DNA of 56,554 bases from Candidatus Aminicenantota bacterium (GTDB taxonomy: Bacteria; Acidobacteriota; Aminicenantia; Aminicenantales; Aminicenantaceae). Location: positions 171,945-228,498 of the forward strand of contig WVZL01000016.1 of assembly GCA_011772495.1 (NCBI GenBank). The letters run 5' to 3'. The notes under the pieces were generated by a model. That model did no database searches. It saw only the letters and a list, made by a program, of their open reading frames with translations, and was not told the DNA's origin. Below are positions 17,866-26,724 of this stretch, piece after piece. Within the stretch, counting starts at the first letter, position 1, and each line of letters opens with the position of its first letter. The position numbers and the translations under genes were made by a program.

Positions 17866-19593
17866 CTAATCTCTTATTGTCTCTCCTAAAACATCTTCCA
17901 TACTTGCTATGCCATTCTTTATTTTAACCAGTCCGCTCCGGCGTAATGTAATCATCCCCTGCTCCATGGCTTTGCTCTTGATTTCTCTCGAATGAGCCTT
18001 GGTCAGGACAAGATCTCTTATCTCATCCGTGATTTCCATAACTTCAAAAAGCGCAATCCGCCCCTTGTACCCAGTATTGTTACATTGGCCACATCCCTTA
18101 GGTTTATAAACTGTGACATTCTTTGCTTCCTCTTCATCAAATCCCATATCCACCAGTGAATTGACAGGCACATCCTGCTTGGTCCGGCATTTTTTGCACA
18201 AACGTCTCACCAGCCTCTGAGCAACCACCAAGATGATAGAGTTCGCGATCAAAAAGGGCTCGACATTCATGTTCACTAATCTGCCTATCGCACTGGCAGC
18301 ATCATTGGTGTGCAGGGTTGAAAACACCAAGTGACCAGTTAAGGAGGCTTTAATAGCTATGTCGCAGGTTTCAAAATCTCTCATCTCACCAACGAGCATG
18401 ATATCGGGGTCCTGCCTCAAAAAAGACCTGAGGCAGTTGGGAAAGGTCAATCCAATCTCCTCCTTGATATTCACCTGGTTTATTCCGGCGAGGTTAAACT
18501 CGATAGGGTCTTCGGCGGTCATGATGTTTTTTTCCAGGGCATTCAAATTAGAGATGGCCGAGTACAAGGTGTTCGTCTTTCCGCTTCCAGTGGGACCAGT
18601 CACTAGGACAATTCCCCACGGCTGCTCGATGGACTTTTTAAAGATTTTCAAAGGCTCTTTTTCAAAACCCAATTGAGTCAGGTCTAATTTCAGCATTTCC
18701 TGGTCAAGGATACGAACCACGATTTTCTCTCCCCACATGGCAGGGACAGAAGAGACACGCATATCGACCTTTTTTCTGCCTCCGTCATCCTTCTTAACAC
18801 TCATCTTTATTCGCCCGTCTTGGGGCAATCGTTTCTCAGCGATATCCATGTTGGCCATGATTTTTAGTCGGGAAAGCACGGCATTCTTGAACTTCTTTGA
18901 GATATTCATGACTTCATAAAGAATGCCATCCATACGGTACCTGACCCGGACAGAATTCTCATAAGGCTCTAAATGAACATCACTAGCACTCTTCTTTATG
19001 GCTTCGATGAGGATCTGATTGACCAAAGAGATAACCGGAGCCTCTTCTTCTGATACAGCTAAATCATCAATCTCCTCTTCCTCTTCCTCTTCCTCGTCGA
19101 TTATCTTGACACTCGCATCTTCAGCTAACTCCACTTCCTCCAGCTGTTTCTTGAGACGCAAGGCGTAAGAAGAACCATAATACTTGTTGAGAGCATTCTT
19201 GATGGATGATTCAGAAGTAATGACTGGCTGAATGCTTAATCCGGTTCTAAATTTGACATCCTCAAGGGCCGCTAAATCTGTCGGGTCGACCATTGCCAGG
19301 GTTAGAAAGGAGCGAATGCGATGAATAGGCATGATCATGTATCTTTGAGCTATCTCCCTAGGGATCAGCTTAATGACGTCGGGATAAACCTCGAATTGAT
19401 CAAGGTCAACATAGGGATAGCCTAATTGGCGACTCAAAGCCTGAGCCATCTCCGATTCTGAAATGAATCCCAAGGCTGTCAGAGCAGAACCCATAGGAAC
19501 GCCGTTCTTCTTCTGGAAGTCCAAGGCATTCTTGAGCTGTTCGTCTGTTAACAGTTTTTCTCTTTTAAGAAGATCTCCTAGATTGGAAGCCAT
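17866..19593 (-). CDS. pilB: Pilus extension ATPase
   Basis: PilB drives pilus assembly. I start it at ATG 19591-19593 (MASNLGDLLKREKLL), giving 575 residues, because AAGGAATAAAATG provides a ribosome site. The GTG at 19632 would sit inside the upstream palindrome. An N-terminal MshEN-like domain (about 1-150) of the type that can bind cyclic di-GMP precedes a linker containing an unbroken acidic run. The ATPase follows, with Walker A GPTGSGKTN, VGEMRDFET and FSTLHTNDA. Two CxxC pairs (CKKC and CGQC) form the zinc site typical of PilB/GspE. It is first in the pilBTCSRA run. Confidence 0.95.
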   Translation of the reverse strand: MASNLGDLLKREKLLTDEQLKNALDFQKKNGVPMGSALTALGFISESEMAQALSRQLGYPYVDLDQFEVYPDVIKLIPREIAQRYMIMPIHRIRSFLTLAMVDPTDLAALEDVKFRTGLSIQPVITSESSIKNALNKYYGSSYALRLKKQLEEVELAEDASVKIIDEEEEEEEEIDDLAVSEEEAPVISLVNQILIEAIKKSASDVHLEPYENSVRVRYRMDGILYEVMNISKKFKNAVLSRLKIMANMDIAEKRLPQDGRIKMSVKKDDGGRKKVDMRVSSVPAMWGEKIVVRILDQEMLKLDLTQLGFEKEPLKIFKKSIEQPWGIVLVTGPTGSGKTNTLYSAISNLNALEKNIMTAEDPIEFNLAGINQVNIKEEIGLTFPNCLRSFLRQDPDIMLVGEMRDFETCDIAIKASLTGHLVFSTLHTNDAASAIGRLVNMNVEPFLIANSIILVVAQRLVRRLCKKCRTKQDVPVNSLVDMGFDEEEAKNVTVYKPKGCGQCNNTGYKGRIALFEVMEITDEIRDLVLTKAHSREIKSKAMEQGMITLRRSGLVKIKNGIASMEDVLGETIRD

Positions 19594-19622
19594 TTTATTC
19601 CTTTGCGCAAAAAAGAATAGCG

Positions 19623-19645
19623 AAATTGACACTTTTTGTCAATTT
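19623..19645. promoter_or_regulatory. Palindrome upstream of pilB, candidate PilR site
   Basis: AAATTGACA and TGTCAATTT are perfect nine-base arms around CTTTT. The TTGACA-N5-TGTCAA core is identical to that upstream of pilA. It ends 30 bases from the pilB start codon, close enough for either repression or activation of a promoter further upstream. Confidence 0.5.
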
Positions 19646-20021
19646 GGAGTTCCATTCAATGGACGAGACTGGCAACGAAATTTTCTCTTCCTCCTCGAAA
19701 AATCTAATTTTTGACCTCTTTCATTCCGAATGTTTCTACATAATTGCAGATAGTCTCTTTCTCGTCAATCACCATTGAAGAGGAAATTGAGGGTGATTTT
19801 TTGCACTATTTTCCTCACCCCTAAAGATTAAACTAAATTCGCGCCTAAAAACCTCTGGTGACAAAAATTTGCACATTTTGTTGCCCTCTCTTTTGACAAA
19901 TTCTGCTACCATCTCCAGATTGTCAACGATGACTTACTAACACTCAGCTTTATCCTGAAGGACAATCCATCGCAGCTTAAAGCTTTTTGGATCCCCCAAA
20001 TTGAAGTTATTTATCTGAATC
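19646..20021. other. Intergenic region between pilB and a barrel gene
   Basis: About 375 AT-rich bases hold no convincing reading frame. Several TTGACA or TGACA half-sites occur (for example around 19858 and 19893). A GC-N11-CC arrangement at 19871-19885 resembles a sigma-54 site on the minus strand but has the wrong spacing. The upstream control region of the pilB operon must lie here. Confidence 0.5.
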
Positions 20022-20618
20022 CTAGAATACGAAAACTAAACCCAACCCGTATTCAAAACCCCCCAATTCTATATCGAGATCATTCTCTTCTGTCTTGGCT
20101 TTGGTGTATTTTATTCTTGCGTTCAGCCAAATCGGCACATTCTCTGAAAACTGAACGTACGAGCCGATCCGGAAATGGAAACCTCTGGTATAGTTGATGG
20201 TCGATTGAATGGGATTAGTCTCCATGTAAAAAATATAGTCTATCCCTAGTCCTGCGTAAGGACAAAAGTAGCCAAAAGGCTTGCTGTAACGAACGCCAAG
20301 AGCTACCGGAACCAGGAGAAAATGTGTTTTTTCCTTAGTGTAGGTTAATTCGCCGGACTTATAGAATCCCTTCATCTCGAAAAAGAAATCGATATCATGG
20401 ATAATGAAGACCGAGAGAGCAATTCCTTCAATCATCCCTCCCCTTTGATATACGGCTTTGAACCGCGGCTCGCTGAGGCTGTAATTTCCTATACTCAATT
20501 CAAATGTTCCCTGTCGCTCGAAGGCTAATGAAGAGGAAGAAAACACCGAAATCAAAATGACCAGCCCAAAGACAGTGAGCTGCGCTTTGCTTTTATAATC
20601 TATACTTTTCTTCATCAT
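20022..20618 (-). CDS. Outer-membrane beta-barrel protein
   Basis: A signal peptide (basic start, hydrophobic FGLVILISVFSSSSLAF) precedes about 165 residues of alternating hydrophobic and polar strands. Glycine and aromatic residues are frequent, as in LLVPVALGVRYSKP and YAGLGIDYIFY, and the chain ends in an aromatic residue (FVF). These are hallmarks of a small eight-stranded barrel of the OmpW / opacity-protein type. The ligand or role is not evident. It lies 27 bases downstream of the propeller-PKD gene on the same strand, so both exported proteins may share a transcript. Confidence 0.75.
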   Translation of the reverse strand: MMKKSIDYKSKAQLTVFGLVILISVFSSSSLAFERQGTFELSIGNYSLSEPRFKAVYQRGGMIEGIALSVFIIHDIDFFFEMKGFYKSGELTYTKEKTHFLLVPVALGVRYSKPFGYFCPYAGLGIDYIFYMETNPIQSTINYTRGFHFRIGSYVQFSENVPIWLNARIKYTKAKTEENDLDIELGGFEYGLGLVFVF

Positions 20619-20645
20619 CCTTTCTCCTCAAAAAGAATGTTCTTC

Positions 20646-22385
20646 TTATTTAAAGAATTCTTTATAGGATTTATCGTTAAGAATGGCTCCACCCGTGCTC
20701 TCGACAATAGGACTCTCGTGCCCTTCACCATCGACCGAAGTTACCGTATAAATATAGGTGTCCTTCTGATCTACATCTGTATCCCGGAAGTTGAACGTAT
20801 CGGCATTGACTTCCCCGATACATCGGTAGGCAACATTACTTTCCCCCAGTCTCTTTTTATAAATTCGATAATAAACAATTTCAGCGATATCATCATTCTT
20901 CGAGTTTCTATCCCAATAAATCTCGGTAATGTACCGAGAGAAAAACAGACTTTCATCAAGAAAGCTTTCGTGCCGAATATTCAAAGGTTGGAAGAGGCGA
21001 AGGATCTCAATCGCCCTGACCTTGGTTCCCACAGCTCCATCATTGTCCGACACAGACAGTGTTATGGGAAACGTTCCCCAAGTCTGGTAAATGTAGTTGA
21101 TCTGCTTGCCCGACCCAGTACCTCCGTCTCCAAAATCCCAGTCATAGCGGACAATCGTTCCGTCCGGGTCATATGAATTAGAAGCGTTAAAAGACACGCT
21201 CAAGGGGAACAATCCCGTACTAGGGGAGAAATAAAATTTCGCTACCGGAGGAATGTTAGGGATAGGAGTGGCTCCGCTGCCGTAAAAGTAGATATCGCCT
21301 TTCCCGTCCCAAACGAAATAGACTGCATCTCCATCAGAATTGGACGCCACATCGGAAAACGTTCCTCCGCTTGAATCCGGCACGGCTGATTCGCCTCCCC
21401 ACTCCGAATCTTGGCGCAGGTTATAATAGATTGCCTTTCCACCCGAATAACCCCCGATTTGCCAGCAGACATATATGTCATTATCTCTTTTATCTATGGC
21501 GGGATAATGCAGCATCCTGGTGCTTGAGATTTCTACTGGAGTCGTAAAGCCAGACCCTGTCCAATGAGAATATTCCACTACGCGAGGTCCTTCGACATAA
21601 GATGTCCAGACGATATGCGGGCGGTCGGAAGAATCCAATTCTAGAACCGCATGAGAATGAGATAAAGAACTGGGGTAAACTTTATTCACCCCACTCCAGG
21701 AGGAATTATAGCCCTTGTTTCGTTTCGCATAAACGGCTGAATATTTACCTCCACCTTTTTCCACCCAGCACGCATAAACAAGATTATTACCCACAGCAAT
21801 ATCAGGAAACTTCGACCTCCTCCCCGAAACGCTGATCATCTTGTCACTCTCCCAGCTTCCGTTGACTTTGCACTTTGAATGAACTTTTCCATTCAATCCA
21901 TACCAGATTATGTAGACGTTCCCGTTATCGCTGGCTGCCACTCTAGGGCAATCCACTTGTGCATCGCTGGTAGCTACGGTAAGGGGGTTGTTCCAGCTGC
22001 CGCCGGAAAGAATCCTTAATCTGATGACATTTGTTTGCGCCCAAACAGCATAGACGTTATCAGCGTCGTCAACCGCGATCGCGCAGGACCTGTAGGTATC
22101 AGAATAGACTTTTTTATTGTTACTCACATTCTTCGGTTCACTCCAGACCTGGCCAGCACTGTCATACCAAGCATGAAAAACGTCGCGGCTGTTTGAACCA
22201 TACCCCTCGACCCAAAGGACATGAATATTATTGTTGGAGTCAACAGCTATCCTGGGATAGTGAGAATCCCAACCAGGAGATTTGGAGATGTTATAATTGT
22301 CTCCTCTTACGGGTAAAGAAAACAAGATAAGAATAGAAATGACAAAGAAAAAGATGAATTTGGAACAGATTTTCATTGTTAGCAC
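20646..22385 (-). CDS. Secreted seven-repeat beta-propeller protein with PKD and FN3-like domains
   Basis: The signal peptide is at residues 1-28 (a second possible start is the Met at residue 4). About seven repeats of the pattern P-x-I-A-V-D...N-x-V-x-W follow between residues 38 and 375, for example HYPRIAVDSNNNIHVLWVE, DCPRVAASDNGNVYIIW and HYPAIDKRDNDIYVCW. They suggest a sialidase-like seven-bladed propeller. A PKD domain (about 385-470) has the classic SYDPDGTIVRYDWDFGDG, and an FN3-like tail ends in YTVTSVDGEGHES. No catalytic sialidase residues are evident. It is probably an exported binding or adhesive protein. There is no obvious sorting domain. Confidence 0.8.
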   Translation of the reverse strand: MLTMKICSKFIFFFVISILILFSLPVRGDNYNISKSPGWDSHYPRIAVDSNNNIHVLWVEGYGSNSRDVFHAWYDSAGQVWSEPKNVSNNKKVYSDTYRSCAIAVDDADNVYAVWAQTNVIRLRILSGGSWNNPLTVATSDAQVDCPRVAASDNGNVYIIWYGLNGKVHSKCKVNGSWESDKMISVSGRRSKFPDIAVGNNLVYACWVEKGGGKYSAVYAKRNKGYNSSWSGVNKVYPSSLSHSHAVLELDSSDRPHIVWTSYVEGPRVVEYSHWTGSGFTTPVEISSTRMLHYPAIDKRDNDIYVCWQIGGYSGGKAIYYNLRQDSEWGGESAVPDSSGGTFSDVASNSDGDAVYFVWDGKGDIYFYGSGATPIPNIPPVAKFYFSPSTGLFPLSVSFNASNSYDPDGTIVRYDWDFGDGGTGSGKQINYIYQTWGTFPITLSVSDNDGAVGTKVRAIEILRLFQPLNIRHESFLDESLFFSRYITEIYWDRNSKNDDIAEIVYYRIYKKRLGESNVAYRCIGEVNADTFNFRDTDVDQKDTYIYTVTSVDGEGHESPIVESTGGAILNDKSYKEFFK

Positions 22386-22731
22386 CCAACAATATTAGTC
22401 GTATATGCACTACAAAAAGTGGAACCCGATTCTATTCTGCTCTGAATTTCTGGCTGAGAATCGACAGGAACAAATAAAGAAAATACAGCTGTGAAGAGCG
22501 TACCCGTCACTTAGAAGTCTCCATGTTGGCCACACTTTTTTTTAAACAATTACCATTTTTTAGTCAATCACCCTTAAAGGTGATTCCAGGGGTGAATTAT
22601 CCTGGCGTTAAACAGAGCGAAAAATGGTCATCGCTCTAAGGGTTAGTCAGGCACGCATGTAGCCTCACGATTGACCATAATTATTTTTTCTGGTATTAAA
22701 AAAAATAAAGAAAGCCGAAATCGGGCTAAAA
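22386..22731. other. Intergenic region between divergent genes
   Basis: This AT-rich stretch separates two divergently transcribed exported proteins. It contains a few short inverted repeats (for example CACCCTT/AAGGTG near 22570 and a CCAGG/CCTGG pair around 22586-22604) and homopolymer runs. I found no convincing promoter, RNA gene or member of the window's repeat families. Confidence 0.4.
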
Positions 22732-22824
22732 ATGTATAAATTAAAAATGGCTATAGGAACAAAATCCATGCCCATCCGGAAAGAAGATTGGGTAAGCCCT
22801 GATAAAACAAGACCGTTGGCATCC

Positions 22825-24204
22825 ATGAAGCCCAACACCCTCCGTTGGATGATCTGGATAGTGTCTTTAGCCTTTCTTGTCAGCGCGTACGCTTGCAAGG
22901 GAGAAAGGCCTTCCCGCGACCGGAAGATGAACCTCCTTCTTATCACCCTAGATACTCTTCGTGCTGACCATTTGGGGTTCTATGGCTATCCAAAAAACAC
23001 AAGTCCGACCCTAGACACTCTGGCCTCTGCCTCAGTTATCTTTGACCAAGCCATAGCCCAATCGGCCATCACGCCAGTCTCTCATGCATCTATCTTGACT
23101 GGGCTCAATCCTTACCATCATCAACTGCGCTCCCTTCATGGCGGAGTTGGCTATGAGCTGCCCGATAGCTGTCTCACCCTAGCTGAACTCATGAAAGCTA
23201 ATGGTTATGCCACCGGTGGCTTTGTGAGTGCTTTTCCAGTGACATTACACTACGGGCTTCATCAAGGTTTCGAGACCTGGGATGAGAAATTCCAAAAAGA
23301 AGACGACATACGGATTCTTACAGACAACGGGATCGTCAATACAGGGAGGGCTCAACGTGCAGCCGACGAAACGACAACCAAAGCTATCGCTTGGCTGAGA
23401 CAGCAGGCTAAGACATCTTTCTTTGCCTGGATTCACTACTTCGATGTGCATGACCCCTTAATATTGCCGCCCCAGGAATATTTAAGAAGGTTCCTTCCTA
23501 AATCTCAAAATCAGGCCGATGTCTTACGAGCTATCTACGATGCAGAAATTGCCTTCATAGACGACCAAATCAAACGAGTCCTGAGGGAACTCGAGGACCT
23601 GCAGATCCGTGAGAACACCGTCCTGGCCGTCCTTTCTGACCACGGGGAGGGACTGGGCGATCACCAATGGTGGGGCCACAGCATTCTTTATAAGGAGCAG
23701 ATCCGGCTTGTCTTCCTCCTGTCTGTGCCTGGACGAAGTGAGAGTCTACGTCTATCGTCGCTCGTGCGTAGCATCGACCTTGTACCGACCATCGTCGAGC
23801 TGATGGATCTAGATCTGCCCGTAGGTAGCCGCTTCGATGGTGTAAGCCTTCTCGAGCTGATCGATAAATCATTGACTCAACCCCTCACCTCTTACAGTGA
23901 ATCCATCAATGATCTGACAGCCTACTACGGTTCTCAAATGCAGAATGAATCACTTTATTCCGTATCAGATGGGCAGTGGAAACTTATTCTTCATCGCGAA
24001 CATTCAAGAGACAAAAGACTCGAACTCTTCGATCTGCAATCAGATCCCCATGAGCTGAGAGATCTCTCCGAAAAACATCCTGAAATAGCCATTCGCCTTC
24101 GGAATCATCTAGAAGGAATGCACGCTATAGTATTGGATCCGCCTCGCCCAGCGATTGATGAAGAAACAAAAAAGCGGCTTAAATCATTAGGGTACATTAA
24201 GTAA
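22825..24204 (+). CDS. Sulfatase-fold (alkaline phosphatase superfamily) lipoprotein
   Basis: I choose ATG 22825 because it gives a normal lipoprotein signal (MKPNTLRW, hydrophobic core, lipobox SAYAC). Upstream in-frame ATGs at 22732 and 22768 are possible, and 22768 has an AGGA ahead of it. The mature part opens with LLITLDTLRADHLG, whose aspartates bind metal. The active-site segment is AITPVSHASILTG, and later SDHGEGLGDH and WGHS complete the metal site. The family sulfatase signature is Cys or Ser-x-Pro-Ser-Arg. Here the modified residue position is Thr and the Arg is His, so formylglycine cannot form. It may instead be a phosphatase or transferase using threonine. It acts outside the inner membrane. 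Confidence 0.82.
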   Translation: MKPNTLRWMIWIVSLAFLVSAYACKGERPSRDRKMNLLLITLDTLRADHLGFYGYPKNTSPTLDTLASASVIFDQAIAQSAITPVSHASILTGLNPYHHQLRSLHGGVGYELPDSCLTLAELMKANGYATGGFVSAFPVTLHYGLHQGFETWDEKFQKEDDIRILTDNGIVNTGRAQRAADETTTKAIAWLRQQAKTSFFAWIHYFDVHDPLILPPQEYLRRFLPKSQNQADVLRAIYDAEIAFIDDQIKRVLRELEDLQIRENTVLAVLSDHGEGLGDHQWWGHSILYKEQIRLVFLLSVPGRSESLRLSSLVRSIDLVPTIVELMDLDLPVGSRFDGVSLLELIDKSLTQPLTSYSESINDLTAYYGSQMQNESLYSVSDGQWKLILHREHSRDKRLELFDLQSDPHELRDLSEKHPEIAIRLRNHLEGMHAIVLDPPRPAIDEETKKRLKSLGYIK

Positions 24205-24460
24205 TCTCGCTGTCATTTTTGGTCATCCCCGGCCAATGAATCATCAAAAAAACCAGTTGTGCCCAAAAATGAAGTATCTACAAAGGGAATATGCTAATCC
24301 TTTTAACTCCCATCGTAAAACACGAAAGATAGCCTCTTCCCGATTGATAGGGGCAGGAAGCAGAGTTTAGTTTAAGCAAGTCATCCTAGCCCGATAGCCT
24401 CTCCAAAGGAAAAGATGATCTCTTAACAGAGGAAAACTATTGAAAAATAAGGGGTAAGCC
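24205..24460. other. Intergenic region ahead of the tRNA pair
   Basis: About 255 bases between the sulfatase-fold gene and tRNA-Arg. I see no reading frame with protein-like composition, no member of the window's repeat families and no clear terminator. Confidence 0.4.
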
Positions 24461-24537
24461 TGGCGCGCCTGGAGAGACTCGAACTCCCGACCCGCTGCTT
24501 AGAAGGCAGCTGCTCTATCCGACTGAGCTACAGGCGC
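24461..24537 (-). tRNA. tRNA-Arg (anticodon TCT), CCA encoded
   Basis: The minus strand folds as a cloverleaf. The acceptor GCGCCTG (24537-24531) pairs with CAGGCGC. The D arm is GTAGCTCAGTCGGATAGAGC, the anticodon stem-loop is CTGCCTTCTAAGCAG with anticodon TCT, and the T loop is GTTCGAGTC. A discriminator G is followed by a genomically encoded CCA (complement of 24461-24463). It decodes AGA. Confidence 0.95.
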
Positions 24538-24619
24538 ACCTTCATAACGTTACTATTATTATATCAACGATTTGTCTCGGCTTTACTGTCGCGCTTCCCT
24601 GGCCAGCCCTGAATCTTAA

Positions 24620-24694
24620 TCGGGGAGATCGGATTTGAACCGACGACCTCCTGCTCCCAAGGCAGGCGCGCTAACCAGGCTGCGCCACTCCCCG
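24620..24694 (-). tRNA. tRNA-Pro (anticodon TGG)
   Basis: The acceptor CGGGGAG (24694-24688) pairs with CTCCCCG. The D arm is GCGCAGCCTGGTTAGCGC, the anticodon stem-loop CCTGCCTTGGGAGCAGG has anticodon TGG, and the T arm contains GGTTCAAATCC. The discriminator is A. CCA is not encoded, unlike in the neighbouring tRNA-Arg 82 bases downstream. Confidence 0.95.
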
Positions 24695-24796
24695 CCCATT
24701 TAACAGGTGAAAGAAATCTGTCCGAGTGATCCTAGTCTGCAACTTGATCACCTCGGTTCCGGAGCTTGATAATGTTAGCAAAGCGGTAAAAAGTTG

Positions 24797-26494
24797 TCAA
24801 TTTCGAGGTCTCTTCAAACCCTTCTCGATCTCTTTTCGCCCCACCTTGATCATGATCGGCCGCCCATGAGGGCAGAGTGAAAAATTTGAAGTTTTGAAGA
24901 GCTCCTCCACCAAGTAATTCATTTTTTCAGAGGAGAGAGCCTCTCCTGCTTTTATGGCCGTCTTACAAGCAAGGGTGGCCAAGAGTTTTATCCTTTTATT
25001 CTCAATTTTTTCATCTTTAATCTCATCAAGCAAAGAAAAAAAGCTGTCTTTGGCTTCCTCAGAGTCAAAAATATCCGGAAACTCCTTCAGAGCATAGCTC
25101 TTTCCTCCCATAGCTTCCACCCTGAAGCCTAGCTCCTTTAGCAACGCTTGGTTACTCTCCAGGGTCAATTCTTGGGAAGGAGAAAGATCAAAGAGGACAG
25201 GAAGAAGAGAAATTTTGACTGGCCATTTCTTTTGGGCATCTATTTCTTGATACTGTTCGTATAATATCCTCTCATGGGCATTGTGCTGATCGATTATGAA
25301 AAGTCCCTCCTCGTTAGAAGCCAGGATATAGGTATACAGGTATTGAGCCAAAGTCCGTGGGTGAGCTTCATCTTTTAAAGAAGGTTTGAACAATTCTTCT
25401 CCTGTAAGACTCTCTTCCTTCGGGGTCTTAAATACTGGTGCTCTCGATTCCTGCAGGCGTGTTCTTTCATTCATCTGTTCCGAAGATGGATAAACCTCTT
25501 TTATCCCTCTTTCTTCTCCAATTTCCTTCTGGATACCTCTAAGAATCTGTTGGTAGACAAGCTGCGAATTCTTAAACCTGACTTCTGCTTTGGCCGGATG
25601 AACATTCACATCGACTTCTGAGTAGGGCGGGTAAAGGAAGAGAAAAGCTTCAGCAAAAAGATCCTTCTCTAAGACTCCTCGGTAAGCCTGGTTCAGGGCG
25701 GCTTGGAGGATTTTATCCCTGACCGGCCGTCTGTTCACAAAGAAGAGCTGGCGTCTTCGGTCTGAACGCCCGTGAGGGGGCCGGGAAGCATACCCGTAAA
25801 GGTGAAAGATCTCCCGGTAGTCAACTTCCATGAGCTGTTCCAGAACAGACTTGCCATAGATCTGAAAAAGTCTTTCTCTAAGAGTTTTTACTGGAGGATA
25901 ATTGAAGGTTGCTCTTTTTCCATGAATCAAAGAAAACCGCACTTCAGGGAAAGCAAGAACAACTAAACTCAAGTATTTGACAATCATGCCCAGCTCGGCT
26001 CTGTCTGAGTGGAGAAATTTCTGTCTGGCGGGTAGATTGAAGAACAAATCCTTCACTTCCACGCTCGTTCCTTCTGGAAAAGCTGTGTCGGAGACCTGGA
26101 GAGTCTTTTCTCCCTCTCTTTCGATGATCGTCCCTCTATTTCCCTTTCCTCCATAGGTCTTTAGAGTGACTCGGGAGACAGCCGAAATGCTGGGCAGAGC
26201 TTCTCCTCTGAAACCTAGAGTCATGATTTGAGCCAGGTCCTCTTCGCTGGAAATTTTGCTTGTCGAGTGTCTTTCAAAACATACGACGGCGTCCTCTCGG
26301 CTCATTCCCTGTCCGTCATCAACGACCCTGATTAAACTCTTCCCTCCTCCTCCGAGTTCAACCTTGACCTCTCTAGCGCCCGCATCCAAAGAGTTCTCCA
26401 CCAGCTCTTTGACGACTGAAAAGGGCCTCTCGATGACTTCGCCAGCAGCAATTTTTTGAGATATCTCTGGAGGAAGAAGGATAATTTTATTCAT
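24797..26494 (-). CDS. mutL: DNA mismatch repair protein MutL (endonuclease type)
   Basis: The N-terminal GHKL ATPase shows IAAGEVIERP, ELVENSLDAG, VDDGQGM and the FERHSTSKI / LGFRGEALPSIS blocks. The C-terminal domain carries the nicking-endonuclease motif as DQHNAHERILYE (consensus DQHA-X2-E-X4-E, with Ala to Asn). It also has an ACK segment and a terminal CPHGRP that complete the metal site. MutL of this type nicks the strand to be repaired after MutS recognition. No mutS lies in the window. The 565-residue length is slightly short because of a compact linker (about 335-385). Confidence 0.95.
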   Translation of the reverse strand: MNKIILLPPEISQKIAAGEVIERPFSVVKELVENSLDAGAREVKVELGGGGKSLIRVVDDGQGMSREDAVVCFERHSTSKISSEEDLAQIMTLGFRGEALPSISAVSRVTLKTYGGKGNRGTIIEREGEKTLQVSDTAFPEGTSVEVKDLFFNLPARQKFLHSDRAELGMIVKYLSLVVLAFPEVRFSLIHGKRATFNYPPVKTLRERLFQIYGKSVLEQLMEVDYREIFHLYGYASRPPHGRSDRRRQLFFVNRRPVRDKILQAALNQAYRGVLEKDLFAEAFLFLYPPYSEVDVNVHPAKAEVRFKNSQLVYQQILRGIQKEIGEERGIKEVYPSSEQMNERTRLQESRAPVFKTPKEESLTGEELFKPSLKDEAHPRTLAQYLYTYILASNEEGLFIIDQHNAHERILYEQYQEIDAQKKWPVKISLLPVLFDLSPSQELTLESNQALLKELGFRVEAMGGKSYALKEFPDIFDSEEAKDSFFSLLDEIKDEKIENKRIKLLATLACKTAIKAGEALSSEKMNYLVEELFKTSNFSLCPHGRPIMIKVGRKEIEKGLKRPRN

Positions 26495-26602
26495 GGAATT
26501 ATTTTATCGAACAGAAGTCCTCTTTTAAAGAAATAATTGCTAGAGTAGGCATCTCCGTTTCCATTATTAGAGAAGGTTTTGGAGAATAGCCTGGCTCCCA
26601 AT

Positions 26603-26626
26603 CAGATAGGGGACCAGATAGGGGAC
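26603..26626. repeat. Perfect 12-bp tandem duplication at a repeat edge
   Basis: CAGATAGGGGAC occurs twice with no spacer (26603-26614, 26615-26626). The second unit runs into the left arm of the palindromic repeat that starts at 26621. Comparable 12-13-bp duplications abut two other copies of the element. Confidence 0.85.
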
Positions 26627-26698
26627 GGTTCTATTTTTTTATTCTTACCTATATCTCATGCTGCCAGGCTTTCTATTTTAAAAAATAGAACCGTCCCC
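26621..26698. repeat. 78-bp palindromic repeat, copy 3
   Basis: The element has GGGGACGGTTCTATTTT and AAATAGAACCGTCCCC arms and a core containing TATATCTCATG and GCCAGGCTTTCTATTTT. It lies between mutL and the 3-methyladenine glycosylase gene. It has the same length and near-identical sequence to the copy at 34249-34326, in the same orientation. Confidence 0.88.
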
Positions 26699-26724
26699 AT
26701 CTCTTTTTACTCAGCTCCCAAGTC

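Noticed and set aside
19866..19886. A second sigma-54 promoter for pilB
   Set aside because: The GG and GC elements are separated by 11 rather than 10 bases, and sigma-54 spacing is strict.
26621..26698. Interpretation of the 78-bp repeats as simple terminators
   Set aside because: Conserved cores, dispersed copies in both orientations and deletion remnants fit a mobile repeat better, although individual copies could still terminate transcription.
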